NCBI GenBank assembly: GCA_963825765.1
Contig: CAWGUU010000003.1
Span: 620,001 to 684,000, forward strand
Reading direction: 5' to 3'
Length of the DNA: 64,000 bases
DNA from: CAWGUU01 sp963825765
Lineage (GTDB): Bacteria > Actinomycetota > Acidimicrobiia > Acidimicrobiales > AC-14
The position numbers and the translations under genes were made by a program. Each line of letters begins with the position of its first letter. Position 1 is the stretch's first letter. The notes beneath the pieces are model-generated. The model ran no database searches and had not been told where the DNA came from. It was given only the letters and a program-made list of their open reading frames with translations. Below are positions 35,648 through 44,849 of the stretch, one piece after another.

Positions 35648-36439
35648 CTAGAGGTCGAGTAGTTCGTCGAGGCCGACGGTGAGGCCGGGGTGCTCGGCCA
35701 CCCGCTTGACGGCCAGGAGCACCCCGGGCATGAACGAGTCGCGGTCGTAGGAGTCGTGGCGGATGGACAGGCTCTGGCCGGTGGTGCCCAGCAGGACCTC
35801 CTGGTGGGCGACGAGGCCGCGCAGGCGCACCGAGTGGACCCGGATGCCGGCCGGCCCGGCCGCGCCCCTGGCCCCCTCGACCACGATGCGCTGGGTGGGA
35901 TCGGGCCCCCAGGAGTCGGAGACCGCCGCCATCCGCTCGGCCGTGAGCAGGGCCGTCCCCGACGGTGCGTCGACCTTCTGGTCGTGGTGGAGCTCGATGA
36001 TCTCGGCAGTGTCGAACCAGGGTGCGGCCAGCTCGGCGAACCGCATCATGAGGACGGCGCCGATGGCGAAGTTGGGCGCCACGAAGCAGTTGCTGGTGGT
36101 GAACAGCCCGGCCAGGCGCTCGAAGTCCTCGGCGACGAACCCGGTGGTACCCACCACGGCGTGCACGCCGTTCGCCGCGCACCACTCGATGTTGGCCCGG
36201 GCGGCGTCGACGTGCGTGAAGTCGACGGCCACAGTGGCGCCGGCGTCGAGAAGCGCATCTGCGTCGGGCGACATCTGCAGCCCGCTGACGTCGGCGCCCG
36301 TGACCTTGCGAAGGTCGATCCCGACATGCAAGGGGTCGACGCCGGCCGCCAGCTCGAGGTCAGCGTCGTCGGCCACCGCCCTGCACACGGTCGAACCCAT
36401 CCGCCCGCCGGCCCCGAACACCCCAACCCTGATCGTCAC
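35648..36439 (-). CDS. dapB: 4-hydroxy-tetrahydrodipicolinate reductase
   Basis: 263 residues. NAD(P)-binding GAGGRMG at the N-terminus, the catalytic/substrate motif ELHHDQKVDAPSGTA, and VGTTGF are visible. It reduces the cyclic intermediate of the lysine/diaminopimelate pathway. Located downstream of the M16 peptidase gene as in many actinobacteria (gap 54 bp). Confidence 0.96.
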   Translation of the reverse strand: MTIRVGVFGAGGRMGSTVCRAVADDADLELAAGVDPLHVGIDLRKVTGADVSGLQMSPDADALLDAGATVAVDFTHVDAARANIEWCAANGVHAVVGTTGFVAEDFERLAGLFTTSNCFVAPNFAIGAVLMMRFAELAAPWFDTAEIIELHHDQKVDAPSGTALLTAERMAAVSDSWGPDPTQRIVVEGARGAAGPAGIRVHSVRLRGLVAHQEVLLGTTGQSLSIRHDSYDRDSFMPGVLLAVKRVAEHPGLTVGLDELLDL

Positions 36440-36493
36440 CGGCCCGACCCTACCGGGAGTCCCGGTTTGCGAGTCGAGCGTGCAAGCCGCTGG

Positions 36494-37744
36494 TCAGGCC
36501 ACCCGCTCGGCGAAGTCGTCCTCGGAGAAGGGACCGACGACCGCCAGGCTGCGCTCGCCGGCCAGGACCCGCTCGACCACCCGGCGGACGTCGTCCCGGC
36601 TGACCGACTCGGTGCGCTCCACCAGCTCGTCGAACGACAGCACCTCGCCGTGGATCAGCTGGCTGCGGCCGATGCGGTTCATGCGGCCGGCCGAGTCCTC
36701 CAGCGACAGGGCCAGCGACCCCTTCAGGTGGCCCCGGGCCACCTCCAGCTCCCGGTCCGTGACCTGGCCGTCCACCAGCTTGGCCAGCTCGACGTCGATG
36801 ATGTCGAGCACCTCGTGGGCCTTGCCGGGCGTGGTGCCGGCGTAGATGGCAAGGGCGCCGGTCTCGAGGTAGGCGGCCCGGTAGGAGTACACCGAGTACA
36901 CCAGGCCGCGCTTCTCCCGGATCTCCTGGAACAGCCGGCTGGACATGCCGCCGCCAAGCAGCTGGTTGAGGACGGCCAGGGCGAAGCGGTCGTCGTCGTC
37001 GCGGGTCAAGGCACGCATGCCGACCATGAGATGGGCCTGCTCGGTGCTGCGGCGGGTGACCTGCAGCGACCGGGGAGGAGCCAGCCCGGGCACGACCCGC
37101 GCCGGCGCGTCGCCGACCCGCCCGCCGAAGCGGCGCTCGACACCCGCCGCCACCGCGTCGTGGTCGAGGTTGCCGGCCGCCGCCACCACCATGGCGCTCG
37201 GGCGGTAGCGGGTCTCGAAGTACGACCGGATCTGGTCCGGGGTCATCTCGGTGATCGTGCTGCGCTCGCCGAGCACCTCACGACCGAGGGGGTGCCCGGG
37301 GAAGATCGTCTCGTGGAACACCTCGTGCACCAGGTCCGACGGCTCGTCCTCGTGCATGTTGATCTCTTCGAGGATGACCTGGCGTTCCGACTCGACCTCG
37401 TCTTCGCGGAACGCCGGCGCCTCCATGATGTCGCAGAGGATGTCGAGGCCCAGCTCGAGGTCCTCGTCGAGCAGACGGGTGTAGAAGGCGGTGTACTCCT
37501 TGGTGGTGAAGGCGTTCATGTCGCCCCCCACCGCCTCGATGGCCTCGGCGATGTCGCGGGCGCTGCGCGTGTCGGTGCCCTTGAACAGCAGGTGCTCGAG
37601 GAAGTGCGAGGCACCCCACTCGGCCGGCGACTCGTCACGTGAACCGGCGTCCACCCAGAACGACAGCGTGGCCGAGTGGGAGCCGGGCATCTCCTCGGTG
37701 ATGACTTGGACGCCGCTGGCCAGGCGGGTGCACCTGACCGTCAT
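36494..37744 (-). CDS. M16-family zinc peptidase
   Basis: 416 residues. The inverted zinc motif HFLEH (SHFLEHLLFKGT) and the downstream Glu of the active site (TKEYTAFYTRLLDEDLE) are present, followed by the second, non-catalytic half-domain with R/Y-type residues (GMSSRLFQEIREKRGLVYSVYS). The size suits a bacterial processing-peptidase-like homodimer. It begins 20 bp after pnp. Confidence 0.94.
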   Translation of the reverse strand: MTVRCTRLASGVQVITEEMPGSHSATLSFWVDAGSRDESPAEWGASHFLEHLLFKGTDTRSARDIAEAIEAVGGDMNAFTTKEYTAFYTRLLDEDLELGLDILCDIMEAPAFREDEVESERQVILEEINMHEDEPSDLVHEVFHETIFPGHPLGREVLGERSTITEMTPDQIRSYFETRYRPSAMVVAAAGNLDHDAVAAGVERRFGGRVGDAPARVVPGLAPPRSLQVTRRSTEQAHLMVGMRALTRDDDDRFALAVLNQLLGGGMSSRLFQEIREKRGLVYSVYSYRAAYLETGALAIYAGTTPGKAHEVLDIIDVELAKLVDGQVTDRELEVARGHLKGSLALSLEDSAGRMNRIGRSQLIHGEVLSFDELVERTESVSRDDVRRVVERVLAGERSLAVVGPFSEDDFAERVA

Positions 37745-37764
37745 GCGGTGCGGGGGGCCGGCAT

Positions 37765-40245
37765 CTAGCGCCGGCCTGGGCCGCCGCTGCGGCGGCGGTC
37801 GCGGTCACGGTTGCGGCGCGGGCCACCGTCGCCACCCCCGGCCGCGACCTCGGCCGGCCCCAGGTCGCCGAACTTGGACTTGGCCTCGCTGTCGAACGAC
37901 TCCTCGAAGGAGACGAACTCGGCTCCACCGGGCGCCGCCGCCGCCGGTGCCGACGGGGCGCCGCCGAACCCGCCGCCACCCGAGGGACGGTCGGAGGACG
38001 ACCGCGACCTGCCACCGCCGCCACCGCCGCCTTCGGCGGACTGGCCGCCGCCACCCGGCGAATCAGTGTCGCCGTTCTCGCCGACGGGCGACAGCGCGAC
38101 CTTGCCCTGCTGGTCGACGTCGTCGACCCGCACCACGATGTCGTCGCCCAGCGAGACGACGTCCTCGACCCTGTCGACCCGCTTGCCCCGTCCCAGCTTG
38201 GAGATGTGGACCAGGCCGTCCCGGCCGGGGAGGATGTTCACGAAGGCGCCGAACTTGGTGATGTTGACGACCTTGCCGTTGTAGACGTCGCCCACCGACG
38301 CCCGGGGCGGGTCGAGCAGCAGCTCGATGCGGCGCTTGGCCTCGGTGACGGCGGCGCCGTCCTTGGACCCGATGGTGACGGTGCCGACCACGCCGTCGTC
38401 GTCGACGTTGATGTCGGCGCCGGTCTCCTGCTGCATGGCGTTGATGACCTTGCCCTTGGGGCCGATGACCTCGCCGATCTTGTCGATCGGGATCTCGAAG
38501 CTGACGATCTTGGGGGCGGTCTCGGCGACGTCGTCACGGGGAGCGCCGATGGCTCCGGCCATGACCTCGAGGACCTTCATGCGGGCGTCGTAGGCCTGGT
38601 TCAGGGCCTTGGCCAGCACGTCGGCGGGCAGGCCGTCGATCTTGGTGTCGAGCTGGAGGGCGGTGACGAAGTCGGCGGTGCCGGCCACCTTGAAGTCCAT
38701 GTCGCCGAACGCGTCCTCGGCGCCCAGGATGTCGGTGAGGGTCGTGTACTTGCCCTCGGCGAACACCAGGCCCATGGCGATCCCGGCCACGGGGGCCTTG
38801 ATCGGCACGCCGGCGTCCATCAGCGACAGGGTCGAGCCGCAGACCGAGCCCATCGAGGTGGAGCCGTTGGAGGACATGCAGTCCGAGACGACCCGCAGCG
38901 TGTACGGGAACTCGTCGACCGGCGGGACGACGGGCAGCAGGGCCCGCTCGGCCAGCAGGCCGTGGCCGATCTCCCGGCGCTTCGGGCCCCGCATGAAGCC
39001 GGTCTCGCCGGTGGCGAAGGGGGCCATGTTGTAGTGGTGCATGTAGCGCTTGGCGTCGTGGATGCCGATGGTGTCGAGCATCTGCTCCATGCGCGGCATG
39101 CCCAGGGTGGCGACGCTGAGCACCTGGGTCTCGCCCCGCTGGAACAGGCCGGAGCCGTGGGCGGTGGGGATCAGGCCGACTTCCGACGACAGCGGCCGGA
39201 TGTCGGTGGGGCCGCGGCCGTCGATGCGGACGCCGTCCTCGACGATGCGGCGGCGGACGATCTTCTTCTGCAGGGCCTTGACGGCGGCCTTGATCTCCTT
39301 GTCCCGGCCCTCGAGCTCGCTGGCCAGCTCCTCCTTGATGGCGGCGATGGCGGCGTCGGTGGCGACGGCCCGCTCGGCCTTGGCCACGATGGTGCTGGCC
39401 TCGGCGATGCGGTCGGTGCCGACGGCGGCGACCCGCTCGAACACGTCGTCGCCGTAGTCGACCTGGCGCTCGTAGGGCACCGGCGCCTTGGTCATGCCCC
39501 GGGCCTCGATCTCGGCCACCAGCTGCTTCTGCAGGTCGATGGACTCCTTGATCCAGACCTTGGCCTCCTCCAGCCCGCCGGCGATGACCTCCTCGGTGAC
39601 CTTGGGGGCGCCGTCCTCGTAGTGGCGCCAGGCGTCCTCGGTGCCGCCGGCCTCCACCATCATGATGGCGATCTCGCCGTCGGGCCTGGCCCGGCCGCAC
39701 ACGACCAGCTCGAAGGTGGCGAGGTCGCCCTCCTGATAGGTGGCATGGGGGATCCACCGGCCGTCGGCCGAGTAGGCGATCCGCACCGCGCCGATGGGAC
39801 CTGCGAAGGGGATGCCGGAGATCATCAGCGCGGCGGAGGCGGCGTTGATGGCCAGGACGTCGTGGGGGTTCTCCTGGTCGGCACCGAAGATGGTGGCGAC
39901 GACGTGGACCTCGTTGCGGAAACCCTCGGGGAACGAGGGGCGCAGGGGCCGGTCGATCAGGCGGCAGGTGAGGATGGCCTGGTCGGTGGCCCTGCCCTCA
40001 CGCCGGAAGAACGAGCCGGGGATCTTGCCGGCGGCGTACATCCGCTCCTCGACGTCGACGGTGAGGGGGAAGAAATCGACCCCTTCCCGGACGCTGCGGG
40101 AGGCGGTGGCGGTGGCCAGCAGCATGGTGTCGCCCATGCGGGCCACGACCGCGCCGTCGGCCAGTTGGGCCAGCTTGCCGGCCTCGAAGGAAAGGGTCTT
40201 CTCGGTGCCGCTGACTGCGGCCGAGACGGAAATGGCTTCCGCCAT
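37765..40245 (-). CDS. pnp: polyribonucleotide nucleotidyltransferase (PNPase)
   Basis: 826 residues from ATG 40245; the frame extends 19 codons upstream but that text is not conserved. Two RNase PH domains (~10-220 and ~330-550), a KH domain (IGPKGKVINAMQQETGADINV) and an S1 domain (GDVYNGKVVNITKFGAFVNILPGRDGLVHIS). It then has an unusual ~90-residue tail rich in Gly, Ser, Arg and Pro, probably disordered and RNA-binding. PNPase degrades RNA 3' to 5' using phosphate. Downstream of rpsO, the usual order. Confidence 0.97.
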   Translation of the reverse strand: MAEAISVSAAVSGTEKTLSFEAGKLAQLADGAVVARMGDTMLLATATASRSVREGVDFFPLTVDVEERMYAAGKIPGSFFRREGRATDQAILTCRLIDRPLRPSFPEGFRNEVHVVATIFGADQENPHDVLAINAASAALMISGIPFAGPIGAVRIAYSADGRWIPHATYQEGDLATFELVVCGRARPDGEIAIMMVEAGGTEDAWRHYEDGAPKVTEEVIAGGLEEAKVWIKESIDLQKQLVAEIEARGMTKAPVPYERQVDYGDDVFERVAAVGTDRIAEASTIVAKAERAVATDAAIAAIKEELASELEGRDKEIKAAVKALQKKIVRRRIVEDGVRIDGRGPTDIRPLSSEVGLIPTAHGSGLFQRGETQVLSVATLGMPRMEQMLDTIGIHDAKRYMHHYNMAPFATGETGFMRGPKRREIGHGLLAERALLPVVPPVDEFPYTLRVVSDCMSSNGSTSMGSVCGSTLSLMDAGVPIKAPVAGIAMGLVFAEGKYTTLTDILGAEDAFGDMDFKVAGTADFVTALQLDTKIDGLPADVLAKALNQAYDARMKVLEVMAGAIGAPRDDVAETAPKIVSFEIPIDKIGEVIGPKGKVINAMQQETGADINVDDDGVVGTVTIGSKDGAAVTEAKRRIELLLDPPRASVGDVYNGKVVNITKFGAFVNILPGRDGLVHISKLGRGKRVDRVEDVVSLGDDIVVRVDDVDQQGKVALSPVGENGDTDSPGGGGQSAEGGGGGGGRSRSSSDRPSGGGGFGGAPSAPAAAAPGGAEFVSFEESFDSEAKSKFGDLGPAEVAAGGGDGGPRRNRDRDRRRSGGPGRR

Positions 40246-40442
40246 GATTGTGTCGCTCCTTGTTGTCGGTGCGACGGCGGCCAGTTCCCAGTTGTCAGCC
40301 ACCCGAGCTGGGCATCCACCCGGGGAGTTGGCGACTGGCAGCTGACCCTGTCGTCGCGATGTGTGCCTGTCGTCGCTGTGTGCCTGTCGTCGCTGTGTGT
40401 GTTGCCATATGGCAAGAGCGGCTCGAGGCCGCTCTCGGGGTA
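40246..40442 (-). other. rpsO-pnp intergenic region with hairpin, palindrome and 17-bp repeats
   Basis: From rpsO outward on the minus strand: a hairpin with GAGCGGC/GCCGCTC arms at 40419-40437 (terminator or processing site), the 14-bp palindrome TTGCCATATGGCAA at 40402-40415, then two exact 17-bp units (40366-40382, 40383-40399) and a longer variant (40347-40365). In other bacteria this leader carries the RNase III site by which PNPase limits its own synthesis; whether that holds here is inference. Confidence 0.5.
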
Positions 40443-40700
40443 CTACCGGCGCAGGCCGAGCCTGGCGATCAGGGCCCGGTACCGCTCGACGTCGTTCTTC
40501 TTGACGTAGTCGAGCAGGCGCCGCCTGCGGCCCACCATCATCAGCAGGCCTCGACGGCCGTGATGGTCCTTCTTGTGTGACTTCAGGTGCTCGGTGAGGT
40601 GGTTGATGCGCCCGGTGAGGAGCGCGACCTGGACCTCGGGCGAGCCCGTGTCGGTGTCGTGGAGGCTGTACTCGCCGATCGTGGCGGTCTTGTCTGGCAT
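40443..40700 (-). CDS. rpsO: 30S ribosomal protein S15
   Basis: 85 residues with the full S15 signature: SLHDTDTGSPEVQVALLTGRINHLTEHLKSHKKDHHGRRGLLMMVGRRRRLLDYV is recognisable in segments such as TGSPEVQVALLT and HKKDHHGRRGLL. It binds 16S rRNA early in small-subunit assembly. Upstream of pnp on the same strand. Confidence 0.98.
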   Translation of the reverse strand: MPDKTATIGEYSLHDTDTGSPEVQVALLTGRINHLTEHLKSHKKDHHGRRGLLMMVGRRRRLLDYVKKNDVERYRALIARLGLRR

Positions 40701-40825
40701 TCGCCCTCTAGATAGGTGAACGGGGCTGTGGTCGGTTGTACGGGTGTCTCACGGCGTGAGCCGGACGCGCCCGCGAACCGCAGGCGCCAGTCGTTCAAGC
40801 GTACCAGCGATACCGTCGGCTCCCG

Positions 40826-41263
40826 ATGCCCCCGGACCAGGCCCCGCCGGATCCAGATCGAGGTTTGGCCGTCAGCCGCAGCTGCAACATACCGCTGTCC
40901 GAGCTGGACTGGCGCTTCAGCGCCTCGGGCGGCCCCGGCGGCCAGCACGCCAACACCGCCAACACCCGGGCGGAGGTGATCTTCGACGTCGCCAACTCGC
41001 CGTCGCTGGGCCCCAGACAGCGGGCCCGCCTCCTGGAGCGGCTGGGCCCCGTCGTCCGGGTGGTGGCCGACGACGAGCGGTCGCAGGCCCGCAACCGCCA
41101 GCTCGCCCTCGACCGGCTGGCGGCCCGCCTTCGGGACGCCCTGAAGGTCGAACGGCCACGGGTGGCGACGAGGCCGTCGGCCGGAGCCCGCGCCCGCCGC
41201 CTCGATGCCAAGCGCAGGACGTCGCAGCGCAAGCGCCTCCGCCGCCCCCCGGAGCCGGAGTAG
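40826..41263 (+). CDS. arfB: ArfB/Pth4-like class I release-factor-type peptidyl-tRNA hydrolase
   Basis: 145 residues. The catalytic GGQ is in SGGPGGQHANTANTRAEV; the C-terminal tail is long and strongly basic (KRRTSQRKRLRRPPE), the feature ArfB uses to enter the empty mRNA channel of stalled ribosomes. ATG 40826 gives a short extra leader; a TTG at 40865 would start nearer the first conserved residue. Confidence 0.88.
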   Translation: MPPDQAPPDPDRGLAVSRSCNIPLSELDWRFSASGGPGGQHANTANTRAEVIFDVANSPSLGPRQRARLLERLGPVVRVVADDERSQARNRQLALDRLAARLRDALKVERPRVATRPSAGARARRLDAKRRTSQRKRLRRPPEPE

Positions 41264-41290
41264 CGCCGAAAGAGCCCGAACCCCCCCTCG

Positions 41291-41415
41291 CCAACTGGTG
41301 ACACAGGACCGCGCCTGGCGCGGCTGTGCGTCACCGGTTCGGTTGGGGGCCGTTCCCCTCGACCAACTGGTGACACAGGACCGCGCCTGGCGCGGCTGTG
41401 CGTCACCGGTTCGGT
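41291..41415. repeat. tandem pair of identical 53-bp hairpin repeats
   Basis: Two exact 53-bp copies (41291-41343 and 41363-41415), 72 bp apart, lie between the convergent arfB-like and membrane-protein genes. Each folds into a long stem: GGTGAC with GTCACC, ACAG with CTGT, CCGCGC with GCGCGG, and a CTG loop. A REP-like or bidirectional terminator role is plausible. Confidence 0.75.
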
Positions 41416-41436
41416 GGGGGTGGGGGGTCGGCGGCG

Positions 41437-42150
41437 TCAGGCCGGAAGCTTCGACCTCCGCCTGACCCTGGGCAGCATCAGGCGGGCACCGAGGAAGAAG
41501 CAGACGGCGCCCACGAAGGTCCCGACGGTGGCCACCCCGTAGTCGAGGTCCTGTCCCGACCGCAGGATGATCCCGCCGACGGCCGAGATGCCGAAGGCGA
41601 TGGAACCCCACCAGTTGAGCTCCGCGATCCTGCCCTCCAGGTCGTGCGGGCCCCGGAGCCGCAGCCGCCACGACCCGCTGACCGCGGCCATGGCCAGGTA
41701 GCTGGCCACGAGGAAGCAGACCGACCCGAAGGCGTCGGGGTACCAGATGCGGCGCTCGGCCTCGCGGGCGGTGAGGTTGGTGGCCAAGGCGTCGATCGTC
41801 ATCACGTTGAACCACATGGTGCCCACCAGCTGGATGCCGCATGCCAGCTGCTCGACGAGGCGCAGCCGGGCCAACTCGGGAGCCCCGGCAGGGGGCGCCG
41901 CGGCCGGTCGAGGCGGCGCGATCGGTCGGGGCGGGGCCAGGCTCTGGAGGAACTGGAGCGTCGCGGCGGCGGTGAAGAACACTGCGCCGACGGCGTAGGC
42001 CGAGCTGTCGAACCGGGGATCCCAACGGTTGGCGACCGGGAAGGAACCGATGCCGAAGAGGGCCGACCCGACCATGAACAGCAGCCCGATCGAGCGGTCG
42101 CTCGGCTCGGGAAGGTCGTGGCCACGCAGACGCTTGCCACCGATCGGCAC
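41437..42150 (-). CDS. hypothetical four-to-six-helix membrane protein
   Basis: 237 residues, no family recognised with confidence (YrhK-like domains are a faint resemblance). Hydrophobic segments at ~22-42, 50-68, 104-120, 138-158, 180-195 and 205-222; a Pro/Ala-rich loop (~72-92) separates the first two. Motifs such as SFPVANRWDP and FGSVCFLVASYLA may help a search. Its stop lies 22 bp from the second 53-bp hairpin copy. Confidence 0.65.
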   Translation of the reverse strand: MPIGGKRLRGHDLPEPSDRSIGLLFMVGSALFGIGSFPVANRWDPRFDSSAYAVGAVFFTAAATLQFLQSLAPPRPIAPPRPAAAPPAGAPELARLRLVEQLACGIQLVGTMWFNVMTIDALATNLTAREAERRIWYPDAFGSVCFLVASYLAMAAVSGSWRLRLRGPHDLEGRIAELNWWGSIAFGISAVGGIILRSGQDLDYGVATVGTFVGAVCFFLGARLMLPRVRRRSKLPA

Positions 42151-42158
42151 TGCGACCC

Positions 42159-42180
42159 GGCCTCAGGCCTCAGGCCTCAG
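42159..42180. repeat. 7-bp tandem repeat over the era stop codon
   Basis: Three copies of CCTCAGG-type units span the era stop (TGA in the minus strand) and the 26-bp gap to the next gene. It is the simplest of the many short tandem repeats at gene junctions here. Confidence 0.6.
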
Positions 42181-43013
42181 TAGCCGAGGCGGTCGAGGGC
42201 CTTGGGCCGGCGCTGCCAGTCCTTGTCGACCTTCACGACGAGCTCCAGGTAGACGCCCGGATCGAGCTGCTGGCGGACGGCTTGGCCCACCTGCTTGAGC
42301 ACCAGTCCCCCCCTGCCGATCACGATCCCCTTCTGGGACTCCCGCTCCACCAGGATCTCGCAGCGGATCCGGGGCCACTCCCACTCGGTGACCCGGCAGG
42401 CGATGGAGTGGGGAAGCTCGTCGCGGGCCACCACCAGGAGCTGCTCCCGGACCAGCTCGGCCACCCAGAAGGCGTCGCCCACGTCGGTGACCATGTCGTC
42501 GGGGTAGTACTGCGGGCCCTCGGGGAGGCGGGCCACGATGGCGTCGACCAGCTCGGGCACGCCGTCGCCGGTGCGGGCCGACACCGGGTAGTACGCCGAC
42601 ATGTCGAAGGCGGCGGCCCGCGTCAGCTGGGCGAGCGTCTCCTCGCGGGAGGCGGCGTCGACCTTGTTGAGCACGCAGATGGCGTCGCGCGGCAACCGGG
42701 ACGCCACGTACTCGTCGCCCCGCCCCACCGGCGCGGTGGCGTCGAGCACCAGGCAGCTGACGTCGACGCCGTCGAGGGCGCCGGTGGCGGTGGCGTTGAG
42801 CCGCTCCCCCATCGTCGACCGGGGCTTGTGGATGCCGGGGGTGTCGACGAACACGACCTGGACGTCGTCACGGTTGAGGACGCCCCGGACCTCGGTGCGG
42901 GTCGTCTGGGGCGCCGTGGCGGTGATGCTCACCTTGGTGCCGAGGATGGCGTTGAGCAGGGTCGACTTGCCGACGTTGGGCCTCCCGACGAGGGTGGCGA
43001 ACCCCGACCTCAA
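42177..43013 (-). CDS. era: GTPase Era
   Basis: 278 residues. G1 GRPNVGKST, G3 DTPGIH, G4 NKVD and a KH domain ending (ERESQKGIVIGRGGLVLKQVG). The switch I region has TTRTEVRGVL. Era binds 16S rRNA near its 3' end during assembly. The gene lies downstream of the corC-like gene with 22 bp between; ybeY and phoH precede them, the usual order in actinobacteria. Confidence 0.97.
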   Translation of the reverse strand: MRSGFATLVGRPNVGKSTLLNAILGTKVSITATAPQTTRTEVRGVLNRDDVQVVFVDTPGIHKPRSTMGERLNATATGALDGVDVSCLVLDATAPVGRGDEYVASRLPRDAICVLNKVDAASREETLAQLTRAAAFDMSAYYPVSARTGDGVPELVDAIVARLPEGPQYYPDDMVTDVGDAFWVAELVREQLLVVARDELPHSIACRVTEWEWPRIRCEILVERESQKGIVIGRGGLVLKQVGQAVRQQLDPGVYLELVVKVDKDWQRRPKALDRLGY

Positions 43014-43035
43014 CCCATCACCCGGCTGTTCTCAC

Positions 43036-44313
43036 TTAGTCGGCCGGGCCCGCCGCCTGCGTCGACGGCTGCATCCGGGAGATGCGGACCCGGCCGATGC
43101 GGCGGCCCATCACCTTCTCGGCCGTGAGCCGGTAGCCGTCGAAGTCGACGCTCTCCCCCTCGGTCGGCACGTGGCCCAGGAGGTCGAGGAGGAGGCCCCC
43201 CACCGTGTCGTAGTCGCCTTCGGGGAAGTCGACGTCGAGAAGCTCGCCCAGCTCGTCGATCGGCAGCCGGGCGTCGACGCTGAGCTCGTCGTCGGACAGG
43301 TGCTCGATGGGCGGTTCCTCGACGTCGTACTCGTCCTGGATCTCGCCGACCAGCTCCTCGATGAGATCCTCGAGGGTCGCGAGTCCGGCCACCCCGCCGT
43401 GCTCGTCGACGACGATCGCCATGTGGGCCTTCTGCTTCTGCATCTCGGGAAGCAGCTCGGCCACCCGCTTGGTCTCGGGCACGAAGTTGGCCGGGCGGAC
43501 CAGGTCGCGGACCGGCTCGTCCGCCTTGCCGTCCCGCACGGCGCGCATGAGGTCCTTGGTGTAGATGATGCCGAGGATGTCGTCGATGCCCTGCTCGTAG
43601 ACGGGGATCCGGCTGTACCCGGCGGCGAGGGCCACCTCCAGGGCGTCGTCGACCGTGGCCCGGGCCTCGACCGCCACCATGTCCGGCCTCGGGACCATCA
43701 CCTCCCGGACGATGGTGTCGCCGAACTCGATGATCTGGTGGATGAGCTGGCGCTCCTCGCGCTCGATCACGTCCTCCTCGACGGCGACGTCGGTCATGGC
43801 CAGCAGCTCCTCCTCCGAGAGGAAGGGGCCGGTCTTGAGCCCCTTCCCGGGGACGAGCACGTTGGCCAGGCCGATCAGGCCGCGGGAGAGCAGGCGGATC
43901 GGCGGGAACGCCACGATGGCGGCGATGATCGGGGCGACCCGGAGGGCGGCCCGGTCGGGGTGCTGGACGGCGAAGGTCTTCGGCACCGCCTCCGCGAAGA
44001 CGAAGATCACCACCACCTCGAACACGACGGCGAGCAGCACGCCGAGGGCGCCGGCCCACTGCTCGGCCAGAATGCTGACGAGGCTGGCGGCCGCAAGGTG
44101 GCAGAGCAGCACCAGCAGGAGCACGGTGTTGAGGAACTGCTCGGGGTGCTCGACCAGGCGAAGGAGCTGCCTGCCGCCCTTCTTCTTCTCCTCGGCGAGG
44201 GTCATCGCCCGGATGCGGTTGGTGCGGGTCAGGGCCGTCTCGGCGCAGGCCAGCACCGCGGCCATCCCGATGAGCACGAACACGCCCGCGGCCATCAGCA
44301 CCGTGGTGTCCAT
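43036..44313 (-). CDS. CorC/HlyC-type CBS-domain membrane protein (CNNM-like)
   Basis: 425 residues. DUF21 domain with three to four helices (~1-150), a CBS pair (~195-320; VMVPRPDMVAVEA, GYSRIPVYEQGIDDILGIIY, AIVVDEHGGVAGLATLEDLIEELVGEI is the classical second CBS), and a C-terminal CorC_HlyC domain (DYDTVGGLLLDLLGHVPTEGE). CNNM/CorC proteins transport Mg2+ or sense it. ATG 44313 overlaps the ybeY stop (TGATG). Confidence 0.93.
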   Translation of the reverse strand: MDTTVLMAAGVFVLIGMAAVLACAETALTRTNRIRAMTLAEEKKKGGRQLLRLVEHPEQFLNTVLLLVLLCHLAAASLVSILAEQWAGALGVLLAVVFEVVVIFVFAEAVPKTFAVQHPDRAALRVAPIIAAIVAFPPIRLLSRGLIGLANVLVPGKGLKTGPFLSEEELLAMTDVAVEEDVIEREERQLIHQIIEFGDTIVREVMVPRPDMVAVEARATVDDALEVALAAGYSRIPVYEQGIDDILGIIYTKDLMRAVRDGKADEPVRDLVRPANFVPETKRVAELLPEMQKQKAHMAIVVDEHGGVAGLATLEDLIEELVGEIQDEYDVEEPPIEHLSDDELSVDARLPIDELGELLDVDFPEGDYDTVGGLLLDLLGHVPTEGESVDFDGYRLTAEKVMGRRIGRVRISRMQPSTQAAGPAD

Positions 44314-44849
44314 CAGTCGGCGCCGCCCAACGCCGGCGAGCCCGATTGTCGGTGGAAGCGGTCGAGGAGCTCCTGCTCGCGCTGCTCCATCGCCTCCGCC
44401 TCCGGCGCGCTGTCGTGGTCCATGCCCAGGACGTGCAGGATGCCGTGGACCACCAGCAGGGCCATCTCGTCGTCGTAGGTGCCGGCGTGGGCGGGGGCGT
44501 TGCGTTTGGCCACCGCGGGGCACACGACCACGTCGCCGAGGAGGCGCGGGATGTCGGACCGCTCGGGCTCGTCCACCGGCCCGGGGCCCAGGGAGTCGGG
44601 CGAGCGGGGGCCGGGCTCGACCAGCTCGTCCTCGTCGATCGGGAAGGCCAGCACGTCGGTGGGTCCCTCGCGGCTGAGGAAGCGGAGGTTGAGCTCGGCC
44701 ATGGCGATCTCGTCGACGAAGAGCACCGACAGCTCGGCGTCGCCCCGCACGCCCTGGGCGCCGATCACGGCGCGTGCCAGCTCCGACAGCCTGAAGGCGT
44801 CGACCGGTTCCGCCGACTGCTCGTCGGCGGCGAAGACCTCGATGCTCAT
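44313..44849 (-). CDS. ybeY: rRNA endoribonuclease YbeY
   Basis: 178 residues. The metal-binding motif HGILHVLGMDH (three His) is intact, as is TDVLAFPID. YbeY matures 16S rRNA and takes part in ribosome quality control. ATG 44849 is fused to the upstream mini-ORF relay through ATGA, with no leader of its own, so YbeY output probably depends on phoH translation. A central acidic insert (residues ~70-95) is longer than usual. Confidence 0.95.
   Translation of the reverse strand: MSIEVFAADEQSAEPVDAFRLSELARAVIGAQGVRGDAELSVLFVDEIAMAELNLRFLSREGPTDVLAFPIDEDELVEPGPRSPDSLGPGPVDEPERSDIPRLLGDVVVCPAVAKRNAPAHAGTYDDEMALLVVHGILHVLGMDHDSAPEAEAMEQREQELLDRFHRQSGSPALGGAD

Noticed and set aside
40347..40399. 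17-bp repeats before pnp as another mini-ORF relay
   Set aside because: On the pnp strand the units contain no ATG/GTG overlapping a stop, so no chained ORFs exist.
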